Assembly: GCA_020629335.1 (NCBI GenBank)
Contig: JAHDDN010000001.1
Coordinates: 17,586-81,585 of the forward strand
DNA length: 64,000 nucleotides
Origin: Chitinophagales bacterium
GTDB taxonomy: Bacteria > Bacteroidota > Bacteroidia > Chitinophagales > UBA2359
Direction: 5' to 3'
The position numbers and the translations under genes are program-made. Within the stretch, counting starts at the first letter, position 1. Each line of letters opens with the position of its first letter. The notes under the pieces were generated by a model. It was given only the letters and a program-made list of their open reading frames with translations, was not told the DNA's origin and searched no databases. Below are positions 1-7,689 of the stretch, in pieces.

Positions 1-61
1 AAGATTCAGTTGCCTCATATTTTTAAATAAAATAAGTTGTTGTTTCTCATTGTTATAATTG

Positions 62-92
62 CCGCCTATCCTATTTTGGGTAGGTGGTTTTT
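62..92 (+). terminator. Rho-independent terminator at left edge
   Basis: A 10-bp stem with two wobble pairs (CCGCCTATCC with GGGTAGGTGG, loop TATTTT) is followed by five T on the plus strand. It would stop rightward transcription entering from before the window. If the genome is circular or permuted, this would be the end of the early rightward operon, facing the leftward gene that ends at 96. Confidence 0.7.
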
Positions 93-95
93 AGT

Positions 96-1346
96 TTATA
101 AATAATCAGTAAACCTAGCAATTTGCCCCTTATCAAAAGAATGGATAAAACACTCTACAGCCATAAAGTTATAATAGCCACTTTTATGATGCCAGTAATC
201 GGTTTTTGATGGACTTCTTACATATTCCACCTCAAAGTCTTTTTCTGTCTTATTCGTGCCTAAAATGGTCGTAGAATATTTATCCTTTTCAATTTGTCTA
301 CCTCCTTTTTTCCTTATCTTATGATGCAAATGATGTACATAGAAATAAGACAATGAAGTTTTAGACCATAAGCCGTTCTCTCTATTTTCTGCTGCCATGT
401 GTTCTGCTAAATCCGACTCTTTAGCACCATCCCCATGCGTAAATCCTAATAAGTTTTTTCCCCAATCAAAATACTTTCTATGTGCCATTGAAATATCAAA
501 GCTTATATTTTCAGACTTATGAAACCAACTGTAAATAGAATCAAGCAGCATATAGCCGCTTTGAAAATCGTGATTTGAAGGGCAAAAGATAACGTGAACA
601 TCAGCAAGGGTTACTAATGCTTCAATAGTCCAAATATATAAATCCTTAGCAGCTTGAAAAGCATTATACCACATAGCCCCAGAATCTTGTGGAGTTCCTG
701 AAGTTGTACTACGACCTTGTAAATCGGTGTGTAAAATATCATTACCAGCCACAAAAACAATCTGTGAAATATCAAAACCTTTCGCTAAATCTAAAAGCCT
801 TAAAATAGCTTGTTGCACTACGTTTTTAGCATCTTTTAGATTAAAGTTATCATATACACCCATATTGTAAGAAAGCTTATCTAAATGGATGTCAGCAGGG
901 TCTATGACTAAAAGGTTTTCTTTTCTTTTGGTATCTCTTTTTATTATTGGATAAATAGGAGCGTGTGCCTTCATTTCCTCAATAATAGCCTCTTTATCAA
1001 AGCCCCCATTATCTAATGGCTTGTATTGTGTCCAACTACCATCTACAGGGTTTCTTTCTGAATACTTAGTTACTTCAAATTTTGATTTATCTACTGTGCT
1101 TTCAACATAATAATCTACTTGGCTGCTTATTACCTTACCATCTTTATTGAGCTTTTCACGCCTTATAAAACTATCTGGATTGTTTGTTTTAAACCTGTTA
1201 TATTTTGACCTTATGCTGTTGTAATTAAACTCAATGCCTAATTTCAAACAAGCATCTTTTAGATATTCTTTTTTGCTATCAAAATCAGATTCTTTATATG
1301 GGTTTTCTAAAAAGTAAGTATTTAAAATCTTTGTTTGGTTGGACAT
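96..1346 (-). CDS. Calcineurin-like metallophosphoesterase
   Basis: Phage metallophosphoesterase of 416 aa. The metal-binding series is visible in order: D152-x-H154, G201-N-D203, S257-N-H259, T303-H304-G305 and the cluster HHLHH at 338-342. This is the classical layout of calcineurin-like phosphoesterases, a family covering nucleases, phosphodiesterases and phosphatases. Residues 1-140 precede the catalytic domain and are basic, with a possible DNA-binding helix bundle. It is the last gene of the leftward direction, preceded by terminators at 1508-1586. The family is clear; substrate (DNA end processing or a nucleotide) is not shown by the sequence. Confidence 0.85.
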   Translation of the reverse strand: MSNQTKILNTYFLENPYKESDFDSKKEYLKDACLKLGIEFNYNSIRSKYNRFKTNNPDSFIRREKLNKDGKVISSQVDYYVESTVDKSKFEVTKYSERNPVDGSWTQYKPLDNGGFDKEAIIEEMKAHAPIYPIIKRDTKRKENLLVIDPADIHLDKLSYNMGVYDNFNLKDAKNVVQQAILRLLDLAKGFDISQIVFVAGNDILHTDLQGRSTTSGTPQDSGAMWYNAFQAAKDLYIWTIEALVTLADVHVIFCPSNHDFQSGYMLLDSIYSWFHKSENISFDISMAHRKYFDWGKNLLGFTHGDGAKESDLAEHMAAENRENGLWSKTSLSYFYVHHLHHKIRKKGGRQIEKDKYSTTILGTNKTEKDFEVEYVRSPSKTDYWHHKSGYYNFMAVECFIHSFDKGQIARFTDYL

Positions 1347-1453
1347 AAAGTGTTATTAAAAGTTTTTTTAATCCTAAATAAAGTATTTTAAAGAAATGCA
1401 GAGCATATAAGCGTAAATGCTAAAAAGCTATTTTTTTTCTTGTTTATTTGGAC

Positions 1454-1461
1454 TATATTTG
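1454..1461 (+). promoter_or_regulatory. Bacteroidota -7 box (TATATTTG), possible small RNA promoter
   Basis: The sequence is a perfect TAnnTTTG match on the plus strand, about 50 bases ahead of the hairpin at 1508-1530. No clear TTG -33 element lies 19-21 bases upstream, so the promoter call is tentative. Confidence 0.35.
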
Positions 1462-1507
1462 TAATCTGATATGATTTGAAGATAATCTATCATCTGATTC
1501 ATAAAAA

Positions 1508-1535
1508 GCCAACTGCTCGGAACAGTTGGCTTTTG
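1508..1535 (+). terminator. Bidirectional terminator hairpin
   Basis: GCCAACTG pairs with CAGTTGGC around the loop CTCGGAA, followed by TTTTGTT on the plus strand and by CTTTTTAT when read on the minus strand. It lies between the metallophosphoesterase and the PAP2-like gene and could end a short plus-strand RNA started near 1468. Confidence 0.75.
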
Positions 1536-1545
1536 TTATTTAAAA

Positions 1546-1586
1546 AAAGCCGTTAACCTTATTTTGATTAACGGCTTTAGTTTTTT
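1546..1586 (-). terminator. Terminator of the PAP2-like gene
   Basis: An 11-bp perfect stem (AAAGCCGTTAA with TTAACGGCTTT, loop of 11) starts directly after the stop codon of the leftward gene ending at 1585. On the minus strand it is followed by an A/T-rich tract with a T run. Confidence 0.8.
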
Positions 1587-2421
1587 AGGCTGCTATTTTA
1601 TTAGCAACCAAAGGCGTAAAGTGTATAACACCATCTTGAGCCGCTATAATATCAGCCTCCCAATGAATACCACACCACACACGTGCCAAGCCCCCTTCTT
1701 TACCAGCTTTTTTAAATGCAGGACTTAACGTGTTCCCTCTTTTTTTAGCATCTAGTTCTAAGAATGCAACAGCAGCATTTGAAACAGTTGGATGCCCTCC
1801 CCACCAACTTGAATGATTTGGATGTGGAATTTTTGATACAGATACTTGATTATAGTCAAAGCCTAACACGTACTTTTCATAGTGTGCAGGTCTTAGTATC
1901 TCATAACGATGCTTTGCATAGAAACAAATTTCCATCATCAGATAAATAAATTCATTCATCTTTTTACCCAACTGCATATAGTCCTCAAAAGAAAGTGCAT
2001 ATTCTTCTGCATATCTTCTCAATAGAAATTCAGCAGTTTGGTAAGGATGGTCACAGCACATTAAAGCGGCTGCAAATTCTTGTTCAGCAGGGTTAGTAAC
2101 TTGTACGCTTACATCTCTGCAGCGGTTCAATACATTGCCTAAAGTACTGCACTGGTCAAAATCAATTGTTAATTCAATTTCATTTTTATTAGAACCCCAA
2201 TGTCTCCAATGATCTGAAATAGTGTTGCCTTTATTGGCTTGATAAATCTTTATTTTTTCATATTCATCTTTAAAGTTTAATGGATTATCACTTAGATAAT
2301 CAGTAATAAACATTTTAATATCTTTTTGTTCTTGTGGGCTAAAAGATTCTAAGTTTATAGCGTTCGTCCAAACGACAGGAACGCCTTTGTATGGTACAAA
2401 TTTTTGTGTTACGTTATTCAT
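1585..2421 (-). CDS. PAP2-type phosphatase / vanadium haloperoxidase-like protein
   Basis: Protein of 278 aa carrying the three phosphate/vanadate-binding motifs of the PAP2 and vanadium haloperoxidase superfamily, in order and at sensible spacing: K170-x6-R177-P178, a central W-W-G-G-H210 in place of PSGH, and R247-x5-H253-x3-D257. There is no signal peptide and no multi-helix membrane layout like lipid phosphatases, so a soluble enzyme is likely. It lies between the lysis genes and the metallophosphoesterase. Whether it is a phosphatase or a haloperoxidase cannot be decided from sequence. The degenerate middle motif (GGH without PS) is a departure from the family pattern. Confidence 0.7.
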   Translation of the reverse strand: MNNVTQKFVPYKGVPVVWTNAINLESFSPQEQKDIKMFITDYLSDNPLNFKDEYEKIKIYQANKGNTISDHWRHWGSNKNEIELTIDFDQCSTLGNVLNRCRDVSVQVTNPAEQEFAAALMCCDHPYQTAEFLLRRYAEEYALSFEDYMQLGKKMNEFIYLMMEICFYAKHRYEILRPAHYEKYVLGFDYNQVSVSKIPHPNHSSWWGGHPTVSNAAVAFLELDAKKRGNTLSPAFKKAGKEGGLARVWCGIHWEADIIAAQDGVIHFTPLVANKIAA

Positions 2422-2443
2422 TAAATTGTGTTATTTTTGTAGT

Positions 2444-2683
2444 ATGAAAAAGAGTGAATTTTATAATAAGGTTTGGGATAAATACGGCAAACGGAATAAG
2501 ATACCATCTTTTGAATTACAGTATCTGCAACATATAGAAACTAATGGTTTCCCTCATTGGCTTTATTTGCAATCAAGCACTATGAAGAAGCCAAAGTTTT
2601 TAAATTTTATTAAAAATAGGTATGTAGCATTCCCATTTATAAAAGATGCACTTATTAAGAAAGTAGAATCTTTAAATTTTTAA
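2444..2683 (+). CDS. Small hypothetical protein with own promoter
   Basis: 79-aa protein, start placed at ATG 2444 (MKKSEFYNK). The longer reading frame from 2387 would start inside the antisense gene and upstream of a good -7 box, TATTTTTG at 2432-2439. That box lies only four bases before the ATG, implying an almost leaderless mRNA. The gene runs against the surrounding leftward genes, as isolated accessory genes often do. The protein is basic and tryptophan-containing, with no domain I recognise. Confidence 0.55.
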   Translation: MKKSEFYNKVWDKYGKRNKIPSFELQYLQHIETNGFPHWLYLQSSTMKKPKFLNFIKNRYVAFPFIKDALIKKVESLNF

Positions 2684-3111
2684 ACCCTCACCCTCTCAAA
2701 ATGTGGAGCATCAATAAACCCGTTTTTAATACCATCTTTATTGAAATCACCCCCCCAAACATTTAATTCTGGATTCAAAGAAACCCAATAATCACCTAGT
2801 ATTTTATAGTCTTCATATTTCCAAGTTAGGTTCCAACCACCATTGCCATCTGGAAGGAATAAAGCAAAGTCAACAGCTAGTTTATCCGCATGTTTTGATT
2901 TAAGTGTTTTAGATAGCTTTCTAGCCTTTTGTAGCTTTATGCCTAATAATCCACCCCTTACAACGATATAGCCAAAATAGTAAAGCAACACCATTGAAAA
3001 AGGTCTATAAGTTTCTCCATAAGTCAAACCCAAACCTAGACTTTCAGCATACTGCTGTAGCCTCCATACATCCCTTTGAAATGCTATTTGCTGTGGTACT
3101 AATGCTGCCAT
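2680..3111 (-). CDS. Endolysin, peptidase M15 family
   Basis: Cell-wall peptidase of 143 aa. The M15 (D-Ala-D-Ala carboxypeptidase / L-Ala-D-Glu endopeptidase) zinc ligands are visible: S-K-H74-x6-D81 in place of SxHxxGxAxD, and D-A-P-H137-F-E139 near the C-terminus. This is the usual length for a single-domain phage M15 endolysin, which cleaves the peptide part of peptidoglycan. It is the last gene of the lysis operon that starts at the late promoter near 4272-4309. No signal peptide is present, so release would need a holin; the membrane protein at 3840-4172 is the candidate. Confidence 0.85.
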   Translation of the reverse strand: MAALVPQQIAFQRDVWRLQQYAESLGLGLTYGETYRPFSMVLLYYFGYIVVRGGLLGIKLQKARKLSKTLKSKHADKLAVDFALFLPDGNGGWNLTWKYEDYKILGDYWVSLNPELNVWGGDFNKDGIKNGFIDAPHFERVRV

Positions 3112-3114
3112 TTT

Positions 3115-3525
3115 TTACATTTTATCTACAAAGTGATGAAAACCTATTTGCTGGGCTTCGTGTTTATCAATTGCATTATCAAGTACATCTTTATTATATT
3201 TAATCATACAGCTATCACATATCTTTATAAATGTTCCTTTATTCTGATTTTTATAACTGTCAATCTCCCTATCTATTAAGTTTTTAGTCTGCTTATCTGT
3301 CATCGCTTCATAATCCTGATAGCCTAATATATCAGCTATTACAGCACGTACAACCTTTATAGCTTTCAATAGCTTATCACTTGCATCAGCTTCTATTTCT
3401 GCTATTGTTCTGCCATTTAAAAAGAACTCAAGCACCTTTAACATAGGTTTGAATTTACTAGCCTTAGCAAATCCTAAAAAGGCTATTATTGCTTGAAATA
3501 TCTTTATAAAATCAATCTTCATCAC
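3115..3525 (-). CDS. Hypothetical lysis-cassette protein
   Basis: 136 aa, starting at ATG 3525 or at the second Met. A short hydrophobic helix (residues about 4-18) is followed by a basic, helical body and a C-D-S-C pair near residue 104. It overlaps the upstream gene by 14 bases and ends four bases before the endolysin start, so the three are translated together. Position suggests a lysis accessory function; I recognise no family. Confidence 0.7.
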   Translation of the reverse strand: MMKIDFIKIFQAIIAFLGFAKASKFKPMLKVLEFFLNGRTIAEIEADASDKLLKAIKVVRAVIADILGYQDYEAMTDKQTKNLIDREIDSYKNQNKGTFIKICDSCMIKYNKDVLDNAIDKHEAQQIGFHHFVDKM

Positions 3526-3850
3526 TTATGTGTTCTGGGTTATTACCGATAAAAAAGTCATCGACATATAAAAAGTTAGGAGTGTTGTTTTTAGCTTCAT
3601 CTTCTTGAACAGATTTAGCCCAGTTTTCAATTACATCAATAGCATCTTTTACCTCATCTGGCATCCCTTCAATTTGCATCATTCGCATATTGTAGCACAT
3701 GCAAGCAGTCATAGAAATAAAAGCTAATTGACTTATCTCATCCATCCACTCAATGCCAACACCTATATACTCATTATCATTATTGCTAAAAAAATCAAAA
3801 TAAGTAACTAGATTTGCTTTCCATATATGACCACTATTGTTATTTTGCAT
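3512..3850 (-). CDS. Hypothetical lysis-cassette protein
   Basis: 112 aa, acidic, with a moderately hydrophobic central segment (about residues 42-58, including A-C-M-C). It overlaps the membrane protein gene upstream by 11 bases and the next gene downstream by 14 bases, as in tightly packed lysis operons. No recognised domain. Confidence 0.7.
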   Translation of the reverse strand: MQNNNSGHIWKANLVTYFDFFSNNDNEYIGVGIEWMDEISQLAFISMTACMCYNMRMMQIEGMPDEVKDAIDVIENWAKSVQEDEAKNNTPNFLYVDDFFIGNNPEHISDED

Positions 3851-4172
3851 TACCTACACTTTGAATAGCGTTTGTAATAAGTTTTACAAAAAAGGAATGG
3901 AACCCAACCCCAAAAAAGAAAGTATTAAAGCACTTAGCTCTAGGGTCTGTAATTTCCTGAATGGGGGACAAATCAAAAGGGCAAAAGATAAAGAATGCCA
4001 TTATTCCCCAAACAACCAATATTAATCTATGAGGTATTCTTTTTCTATCTAATGATGTTTCCTTATTAGGGAAATAAAAAGCGATTACCTCTGTAATAAC
4101 CATACCTCCGATAACCAATGCTATTAAGTAAGGTAGATTTATGTATGTGTTTAGTTGTTCTAAAAATCCCAT
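3840..4172 (-). CDS. Putative holin (three membrane segments)
   Basis: 110-aa integral membrane protein with three hydrophobic stretches at roughly residues 13-34, 49-65 and 84-101, separated by a charged loop (NKETSLDRKR). Size and topology fit a class I-like holin, which makes the lesions that let endolysin reach the cell wall. It lies immediately upstream of the endolysin cluster and directly downstream of a late promoter. Assigned by topology and position, not by family signature. Confidence 0.6.
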   Translation of the reverse strand: MGFLEQLNTYINLPYLIALVIGGMVITEVIAFYFPNKETSLDRKRIPHRLILVVWGIMAFFIFCPFDLSPIQEITDPRAKCFNTFFFGVGFHSFFVKLITNAIQSVGNAK

Positions 4173-4179
4173 TGCGCTT

Positions 4180-4269
4180 TTATTTTTTCTTCTTCTTTTT
4201 ACAGCGTTTCTTTTTGCTGTTTTTCTTGCAATACTTCTTTTTCTTCATAACAGCCTTATTGATTTTCAT
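4180..4269 (-). CDS. Lysine-rich 29-residue peptide
   Basis: A short frame starting at ATG 4269 and ending in TAA at 4180-4182 encodes 29 residues of which 17 are Lys and one Arg, with two Cys; it begins MKINKAVMKK and ends in six lysines. It is the first reading frame after the late promoter at 4272-4309, whose -7 box ends just three bases before the ATG, so the message would be nearly leaderless. It could be a nucleic-acid-binding or membrane-active peptide, or a chance frame in the lysis leader. Confidence 0.45.
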   Translation of the reverse strand: MKINKAVMKKKKYCKKNSKKKRCKKKKKK

Positions 4270-4271
4270 TA

Positions 4272-4309
4272 CGAAATTATGATAATGAGTGTCTTTTTTA
4301 AGGGGCATT
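4272..4309 (-). promoter_or_regulatory. Late promoter (lysis operon)
   Basis: Minus strand: AATGCCC (4303-4309), 23 bases, then TAATTTCG (4272-4279), one mismatch from TAnnTTTG. It follows the terminator at 4320-4348 and precedes the lysis genes. One of seven sites with identical spacing. Confidence 0.75.
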
Positions 4310-4311
4310 AA

Positions 4312-4348
4312 ATAAAAAACCCTTAACAGCCTATTAAACTGTTAAGGG
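4312..4348 (-). terminator. Terminator of the surface-protein operon
   Basis: A 10-bp perfect stem (CCCTTAACAG with CTGTTAAGGG, loop of nine) is followed on the minus strand by TTTTTTATT. It ends the operon whose last gene stops at 4373. Confidence 0.85.
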
Positions 4349-4372
4349 CAACTTTATAACTCAAAAAACTAT

Positions 4373-6607
4373 CTAAAAAGAAATATAATCATTAAAAAAC
4401 TTCTTTATACCTTCTATTAATTTATCCTCTCTGTTTTGATAATTTGCATTCTGTTTTCTTAATGAATCATTTTCCTCTTTTAATCTTTCAAATTGTGAAT
4501 TATCAATGTTAGTAATAGTATCATTAACTACTATTGTATCGTATATCGCAATTTCAGTATAAATCGTATCATTTACAAAAGTTGTATCATAAACGATATT
4601 AATGCTATCAGTAGGATTTATATTGCTGTTCCCATTATCAAATTCAATAGAAGTAAGTTCACTTTCAACCATCATATCTTTAGTAATATAAAAATAATCG
4701 GGTTCATCCCTAGCCTCTATCTTTAGCTTTCTTGTAACAATATCATTGCCTTTAGAATCTCTAATGTCAAAAATGTATCTAACAGTTGTAAAATCATCTG
4801 TCTTAATAATAAGCTTTCCAACATTAGATTTAGGTATTTCAAAAATGCCATTATCAGAAAAATAAACACTATCATTAACAGTAATTTTATTGTATTCTGG
4901 CATCATTAAAATAGCTGCTGAATTAAAATCATAATCACCTGTCGGTAAATAATCTATATTAGTAAGACCGCCAAAAGTTGTTTTGATAGTAAGTATTTGA
5001 GGCTCTTTTATTTGTAATATATGCGCCCTATCCCATCTGCTTGTATCAATAAACCCAATACCTCCATTTCGCCCTAAACCATTAGCAGTAATAATGATGT
5101 TTTGATTGCCTATTTGCTGCTCTGATAAATAAGCTGGGTTTGTCATTATCTCGGTTTCAATATCATAAATAAATCCTTTATTACCTGTTATTGTAAGGTT
5201 GCCTTTTGCCCCATTTTTATTATATCTTTTGTCTCCATATCTTGAGACCCATCCGCTACCATTATCAAAAGTCTCATAATACCAGCTATGAATATTTATA
5301 AAGTTTTTGTTATTATAATTACGTATTTCAATTTGTGACTCTAGCTTTTCACCTTCTATCAATTTACACCTTAAACTCCTATATCTTTCAATAAAATCTT
5401 TAGTCGGTATACCTTCGATAGTCGGTACATTTTCAATTAAAATCCTATCTAACAATTCTTTATTAGGTATCGCATCTTCATTGTCCATCGCTTCAACTAC
5501 TTTGTTTAACAACCCTGCAAAGATGTTAGGATTTTCTACTTGAACCTTATACCAAACCCAACTAGAAAATCCATAGTTTTTAATAGCATCAATTTGACCT
5601 AAAGCGAAAAAACTAGACTTAGACATTACATCTTTATTGTGTAAGTCGTGAGTATTCCAAAACCATCCAGCCTCATTTATATGAACTCTAGCTTCCATTT
5701 CTGCAATACCTTCTTCATAAGCTGAATAAAGACTTGTATAGTTTCTATTTGCGTCTTGTGAATAGTTAGCAAAGCATCTTAAAAAGTGGCTTGCTTCGTG
5801 TGTTAAAAGCCTTTGGTCTGCTGTTGGTGAAACTCTTATTTCTAATCCGTCAGGCTGTTTACTTGCTACGCTAGACCTTATTAGTTCTGTAACCTTTGCA
5901 TCTTCATCGTGAACAATACCGCCATTAAAAGCATATAGAAAATTAAATGATTTTTTAAGTTTTTCTTCAACGGCTAATCTTTCAGATTCATTTGACCAAC
6001 CGCCTTTGTAAATACCTCCCGTACCTGCATCAATGCCATACTCTTTGTTAAAATAAAAACTTGGCTTGTAGGTTGGTAATAAAAGCTTTTTAGCCTCTTT
6101 TGGTTCAAACTTATAATTTAATACTACTGTTTTATTACCATCGTCAATAGCCATTAAAACAGGGCTATCGCTGTTAAATCCAGCTTCTTTAAAAGATAGT
6201 ATTGATGTGTTCCTAGATGTAGCATTAATAGCTTGATACCATTTGCGCTCACCATCTTGCTTTACTAAAAATAAGTGCTGTCTTGAAGTTTCTACGGGTG
6301 TTTTAAATTCTGCACCTATACCGTATTTGCCATAGTTAAACTCTCTTTCTTTTTCTAAGGTATATTTTACTTGCCCTGAAGTATCAACGCTTTGAGGGCT
6401 TTCTAAATGAGCGTGATTAAAAGGATTCGCATTACATCCAATAGGATATTTAAAATCACCATTGCAAGTATCAGGCAGTAAGCCTACATATCCTAAAGGT
6501 TCATCAACTTTTGATAAGTCTATAGGTGTTTTTTCAAAGCTTTTACTAAATATTATTGATGCAATAATTAGTAAAGGGATAATTATTTTGAGTGTGTGTT
6601 TTTTCAT
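4373..6607 (-). CDS. Membrane-anchored or exported zinc metallopeptidase-like protein
   Basis: 744 aa. Residues 6-22 form a single hydrophobic segment after a basic start, so the protein is anchored or exported. A zincin motif H270-E-A-S-H274 is followed at suitable distance by Y297-E298-E299-G-x-x-E, compatible with a gluzincin third ligand. The second half is beta-rich with no recognised domain. The last 50 residues are a likely coiled coil (heptads around LKEENDSLRKQN) that may oligomerise it. It closes the operon of exported proteins. A virion or surface peptidase acting on host envelope proteins is plausible but inferred. Confidence 0.6.
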   Translation of the reverse strand: MKKHTLKIIIPLLIIASIIFSKSFEKTPIDLSKVDEPLGYVGLLPDTCNGDFKYPIGCNANPFNHAHLESPQSVDTSGQVKYTLEKEREFNYGKYGIGAEFKTPVETSRQHLFLVKQDGERKWYQAINATSRNTSILSFKEAGFNSDSPVLMAIDDGNKTVVLNYKFEPKEAKKLLLPTYKPSFYFNKEYGIDAGTGGIYKGGWSNESERLAVEEKLKKSFNFLYAFNGGIVHDEDAKVTELIRSSVASKQPDGLEIRVSPTADQRLLTHEASHFLRCFANYSQDANRNYTSLYSAYEEGIAEMEARVHINEAGWFWNTHDLHNKDVMSKSSFFALGQIDAIKNYGFSSWVWYKVQVENPNIFAGLLNKVVEAMDNEDAIPNKELLDRILIENVPTIEGIPTKDFIERYRSLRCKLIEGEKLESQIEIRNYNNKNFINIHSWYYETFDNGSGWVSRYGDKRYNKNGAKGNLTITGNKGFIYDIETEIMTNPAYLSEQQIGNQNIIITANGLGRNGGIGFIDTSRWDRAHILQIKEPQILTIKTTFGGLTNIDYLPTGDYDFNSAAILMMPEYNKITVNDSVYFSDNGIFEIPKSNVGKLIIKTDDFTTVRYIFDIRDSKGNDIVTRKLKIEARDEPDYFYITKDMMVESELTSIEFDNGNSNINPTDSINIVYDTTFVNDTIYTEIAIYDTIVVNDTITNIDNSQFERLKEENDSLRKQNANYQNREDKLIEGIKKFFNDYISF

Positions 6608-6621
6608 TGTATTGTTGTTTT

Positions 6622-6999
6622 TTAAGTGGCTGCTTTTATAGCCTTGATTTCCCCTTTTATCATTTCAATATCTAAACTGTTTTTGCTTGTTATCCCTTGA
6701 AGTCTTGCAACATCTGATTGTGTAGATTGGTACATTATTTTTTGATTATCAAAATCATTCTTTATAACCTCAATAGTTGTATTCATTCCAGCTAATAAAT
6801 CAGACTTTTCTTTTTCATTAGCTTTCAATTCATCTATAGATGTTTGTAATTTTTTAAACTGGTCTGATTGGTTTTTAAGCCAATATTTTACAAGTGCAAC
6901 AGTTGCGCCACCTTGAACTAAAAGAGAAAACATTACTGAAGAAATATAAATGATATAACTCACGCCCTGACTTCCACTATTTACAATTTCATTTTCCAT
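6622..6999 (-). CDS. Small membrane protein with coiled coil
   Basis: 125 aa: one hydrophobic segment (about residues 13-40) followed by a long polar, heptad-like helix to the C-terminus. This layout is shared by hemolysin XhlA-like and some holin or spanin-like phage proteins, but I see no diagnostic motif. It sits between two lipoprotein or membrane genes of the exported block rather than beside the endolysin. Role unknown. Confidence 0.65.
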   Translation of the reverse strand: MENEIVNSGSQGVSYIIYISSVMFSLLVQGGATVALVKYWLKNQSDQFKKLQTSIDELKANEKEKSDLLAGMNTTIEVIKNDFDNQKIMYQSTQSDVARLQGITSKNSLDIEMIKGEIKAIKAAT

Positions 7000-7004
7000 C
7001 TTTA

Positions 7005-7424
7005 CTAAAAACTTTTCAAAACATTCATTAATCGCTGCTTAGGTGTTAAGCCTTTTAATAACCCTGCATATATTCCTTCATTGTCAATTATTGAAGTAAA
7101 AAGCATTGCTTTGTACTCAATATTATTATCATAAACTTTTCTTATAAAATCCTCTACGTCTCTAACCTTTAAATCATACTGATAAAATAATTCTATAAGA
7201 TTTAAAGCACTTTGATTTTCCAAAACATCATCATAATTTTCACATCCTAAATGACCTAAAGGACAAGCTTTAAAACTCACGCCTTCGTTGCTTAATTTAA
7301 AGGTTTGCCAATCTTTTGATATGATTGAAAAGTCATTGACCCCTTCAAAAAATTCAATAAAATCTTTAGGTGACTCTAATGTTTCACCTAAAGATTTATC
7401 TAGTTTTTTATATGCTGTTACCAT
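7005..7424 (-). CDS. Hypothetical protein
   Basis: 139 aa, no signal peptide, mixed alpha/beta with a C-P-L-G-H-L-G-C motif near residues 74-81. It overlaps the lipoprotein gene upstream by seven bases. It is the one apparently cytoplasmic product within a block of exported proteins. No recognised family. Confidence 0.65.
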   Translation of the reverse strand: MVTAYKKLDKSLGETLESPKDFIEFFEGVNDFSIISKDWQTFKLSNEGVSFKACPLGHLGCENYDDVLENQSALNLIELFYQYDLKVRDVEDFIRKVYDNNIEYKAMLFTSIIDNEGIYAGLLKGLTPKQRLMNVLKSF

Positions 7425-7687
7425 ATTATAGTTTTTGAAATGGTGTCATTTATATAGATTAGATTGCAAAACTCATCTACATCAATCACATGTTTTTCTA
7501 TAACAAATTCCCACTTATTGAAGCCTGTCGAATGAGTTGCGCTTTCTTTTTGTATAAGTTCATAGGTCGTATCTATATCGCTTGTAAATACCTGTTGCAA
7601 TTCATTGAAGCATCTTGTTTTCTTATTAAAAAGAAGACAGCTTGACGCTAGTATTAGTATTGATATGAAAATGAAGATTGTTTTCAT
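7418..7687 (-). CDS. Small lipoprotein
   Basis: 89 aa with a lipoprotein signal: basic start, hydrophobic core, then lipobox L-A-S-S-C17. The mature part is short and polar. It lies directly downstream of the 1250-aa exported protein (two-base gap). Phage lipoproteins often block superinfection or cover the cell surface, but nothing in the sequence decides this. Confidence 0.7.
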   Translation of the reverse strand: MKTIFIFISILILASSCLLFNKKTRCFNELQQVFTSDIDTTYELIQKESATHSTGFNKWEFVIEKHVIDVDEFCNLIYINDTISKTIIW

Positions 7688-7689
7688 CT

